Part shown: in pieces, positions 62,360 to 64,000 of the stretch
How positions within the stretch are numbered: the first letter of the stretch is position 1
Layout: each line of letters opens with the position of its first letter
NCBI RefSeq assembly: GCF_019317285.1
Contig: NZ_CP079218.1
Coordinates: forward strand, 3,658,001-3,722,000
Direction: 5' to 3'
Source of the DNA: Pedobacter sp. D749
GTDB taxonomy: Bacteria; Bacteroidota; Bacteroidia; Sphingobacteriales; Sphingobacteriaceae
DNA length: 64,000 bases
Notes under the pieces: generated by a model
What the model saw: only the letters and a program-made list of their open reading frames with translations
What the model was told of the DNA's origin: nothing
The model's database searches: none
Position numbers and translations under genes: made by a program

Positions 62360-62385
62360 TTGCATGGATTAATTAATCCATGCAA
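62360..62385 (+). terminator. Perfect palindrome acting as terminator of the YtxH gene
   Basis: TTGCATGGATTAA / TTAATCCATGCAA, a 13-bp perfect inverted repeat with no spacer, then TCCTTTTTA. As RNA it would form a 4-base loop and a 9- to 11-bp stem. Confidence 0.75.
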
Positions 62386-62435
62386 TCCTTTTTACCTATA
62401 AACAATTTCTTAGTTTTACGGGATAATATCTCCAT

Positions 62436-63185
62436 ATGATTTTTATCCTCTCGAAGATTCTGCTTTTCCTCATTAAACCGATAGTTTGGATTTGCGTGCT
62501 TTTGATTTTTGCAGTTGCATCTAAGCAACCTAAACAAAGGAAAAGGTATTTATTATATACCTTGATTATCTTTTTCTTTTTCTCCAATGGTTTTATTGCT
62601 GGCAAAATAGTAAACACTTACGTATCAGGCGACTATCCAAAATCCCAAAAATACGATGTTGGCATCGTACTGGGAGGTTTCTCGGGTTTAAATAAGCGAA
62701 ATAATGAAATTGCTTTTAATGGGGCAGGAGATAGATTGTTCCAGGCAATTGCACTTTATAAAAAAGGATATATTAAGCAGATATTAATTAGTGGCGGAAA
62801 CGCCAATATAATAGACTCACAAGTAAAAGAAGCTGATTTAGCCTTTAAATACTTAAAACTGATCGGCATTCCCGATACTGCAATCCTGATTGAAAAGCGA
62901 AGCAGAAATACCGTCGAAAATGCCAGGTACAGCATGGCACTCATTACTAAAAACAACCCAAATGCTAAAATTCTGGTCATTACCAGTGCATGGCACATCC
63001 CAAGGGCAAAACTAATTTTTGATAAACAAGCCAAGCGTAATATTGAATATTATCCGACCAATTTTATGGGAAATACCGAATTTGAATTGGACAATTTAAT
63101 TATTCCAAACGCTACTGCTTTAACAATATGGGAGTTGTTATTTAAAGAATGGATTGGATTAGCGGTAGACAGTTTTAGAGCCTAG
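62436..63185 (+). CDS. YdcF/ElyC-type DUF218 protein
   Basis: A 249-aa protein with two N-terminal membrane helices (about 4-26 and 34-55), then the periplasmic DUF218 domain. Signature parts are YDVGIVLGGFSG, GYIKQILISGGNANI, IEKRSRNTVENARYSMALI and ILVITSAWHIPRAK, where conserved Ser, Asn and His sit. ElyC, the E. coli member, acts in envelope biogenesis (enterobacterial common antigen/peptidoglycan lipid carrier). The exact reaction is not established. Confidence 0.9.
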   Translation: MIFILSKILLFLIKPIVWICVLLIFAVASKQPKQRKRYLLYTLIIFFFFSNGFIAGKIVNTYVSGDYPKSQKYDVGIVLGGFSGLNKRNNEIAFNGAGDRLFQAIALYKKGYIKQILISGGNANIIDSQVKEADLAFKYLKLIGIPDTAILIEKRSRNTVENARYSMALITKNNPNAKILVITSAWHIPRAKLIFDKQAKRNIEYYPTNFMGNTEFELDNLIIPNATALTIWELLFKEWIGLAVDSFRA

Positions 63186-63256
63186 TTTTGTTAATAGTAA
63201 AGTCATTAGTCAGCAGTAGAAATTAATGAACAACTGACCATTGAACTAATGAACTG
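63186..63256. repeat. Lexical repeat (AGTCATTAGTCAGCAG / GAACTAATGAACTG)
   Basis: AAAGTCATTAGTCAGCAGTAG then GAACAACTGACCATTGAAC and TAATGAACTGCC, between two convergent stop codons. It resembles the CAGTT-type words at 7582. Non-coding. Confidence 0.45.
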
Positions 63257-63258
63257 CC

Positions 63259-64000
63259 TTATCCTTCAATCGCTTTCCAAAGCATATCTTTCAGCTCTAA
63301 AATATTCTTTTCAGCTACTGATGAGATAAATATCGATGGGATATTTGGCAAATCCTGTTTCATTTCTTCCATCAGTTCTTCATCTAACATATCCGATTTG
63401 GTAATGGCTAAAACGTGTGGCTTTTGCATTAATTCAGGATTGTAAGACTCCAACTCACTTTTAAGGATTTCATATTCTTCTTTGATAGAACGGCTTGTAT
63501 CAGCCGGAACCATGAACAACAGCACCGAATTTCGTTCTATATGACGCAGGAAACGGTATCCTAAACCTTTACCCTTTGATGCACCTTCAATAATTCCAGG
63601 GATATCGGCCATTACAAAAGATTTTCCACCTCTGTAACTTACAATACCCAGATTAGGAACGATGGTAGTAAAAGGATAATCGGCTATTTCTGGCTTAGCT
63701 GCCGAAACCACAGAAAGTAATGTTGATTTTCCTGCATTTGGGAAACCAACGAGGCCAACATCAGCTAAAACTTTTAATTCTAAAATATTCCAAACCTCCT
63801 GTCCCTGCTCACCTGGTTGTGCAAAGCGTGGTGTTTGCTGAACAGAATTTTTAAAATGCGCATTACCCAAACCGCCACGGCCACCAGCTGTTAAAATCTT
63901 AGTTTCGCCATCTTTGGTAATTTCAAAAAGGATTTCACCGGTTTCAGCATCTTTGGCAATGGTACCAAGCGGAACCTCTAAAATTTCATCCTTGCCTTGT
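63259..64000 (-). CDS. obg: GTPase Obg/CgtA, 5' part outside the window
   Basis: An essential ribosome-associated GTPase. The frame stays open to the right edge (first complete codon at 63999), and its start lies outside. The portion present covers the end of the glycine-rich Obg fold ([20 protein letters not shown]) and the GTPase domain: G1 GFPNAGKST, switch [14 protein letters not shown]3 [20 protein letters not shown]4 TKSDML, G5 SSVAEKN. The protein ends right after the G-domain ([11 protein letters not shown]), so it lacks the C-terminal OCT extension, as in other Bacteroidota. Confidence 0.95.
   Translation of the reverse strand, partial: QGKDEILEVPLGTIAKDAETGEILFEITKDGETKILTAGGRGGLGNAHFKNSVQQTPRFAQPGEQGQEVWNILELKVLADVGLVGFPNAGKSTLLSVVSAAKPEIADYPFTTIVPNLGIVSYRGGKSFVMADIPGIIEGASKGKGLGYRFLRHIERNSVLLFMVPADTSRSIKEEYEILKSELESYNPELMQKPHVLAITKSDMLDEELMEEMKQDLPNIPSIFISSVAEKNILELKDMLWKAIEG

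Overview
The window is a 64-kb piece of a Bacteroidota chromosome, most likely a Pedobacter-like member of the Sphingobacteriaceae. The signs are a SusC/SusD polysaccharide-utilisation locus, Bacteroidota-type promoters (TTTG, about 19 bases, TAnnTTTG), A-rich leaders without Shine-Dalgarno sequences, families largely confined to this phylum (DUF2911, DUF4293, DUF5683), bacillithiol synthesis (BshC), and a ribonucleotide reductase close to the eukaryotic one. The genes are mostly housekeeping and accessory metabolism. I see no rRNA, tRNA, CRISPR array, prophage, transposase gene or integrase. Genus assignment is inference.

Layout. 1-8.4 kb: a C-terminal fragment of an upstream gene, D-Ala-D-Ala carboxypeptidase, an ABC exporter pair, an acetyltransferase, a DUF2911 protein, enolase, an FtsB/DivIC-like protein and a TRIC/UPF0126 channel. 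8.4-16 kb: a VWA-like membrane protein, an L,D-transpeptidase, and a minus-strand run aguB / four-helix-bundle / aguA / VOC protein / fabG, containing the agmatine-to-putrescine pathway. 16-25 kb: flotillin, CWC zinc protein, nrdB-nrdA, RlpA, MsrB lipoprotein and sucD. 25-37 kb: cupin, RlmF, dicarboxylate symporter, isoaspartyl peptidase, ABC exporter, TruA, DUF4293, a lipoprotein hydrolase, a DEAD-box helicase with a Gly/Arg tail, and an orphan protein. 37-40 kb: BshC and an Ldh2-type dehydrogenase. 40.7-51 kb: a polysaccharide-utilisation locus, all on the minus strand: ROK regulator, SusC, SusD, GH29 alpha-fucosidase, GH3-PA14 glucosidase. 51-56 kb: the lepB-dapB-DUF5683-parB-parA cluster. 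56-64 kb: flavin reductase, orphan sensor kinase, thioesterase, DUF2130 coiled-coil protein, OsmC, YtxH, YdcF and the start-truncated obg.

The most unusual content lies between genes. Nearly every long intergenic gap carries dispersed repeat DNA of several alignable families. One family has at least six copies here, with conserved outer words (TAAACCYG near the start, AGCRGGA in the middle, TGCTTTYC-like at the end) and a central hairpin whose stem sequence differs from copy to copy while pairing is kept in most. A second family is a roughly 110-bp element with short inverted ends, in three copies. Other gaps hold short-word repeats that often begin within a few bases of a stop codon. These are the best candidates for something undescribed. 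They are reported separately from the genes, with alignments done by eye only.
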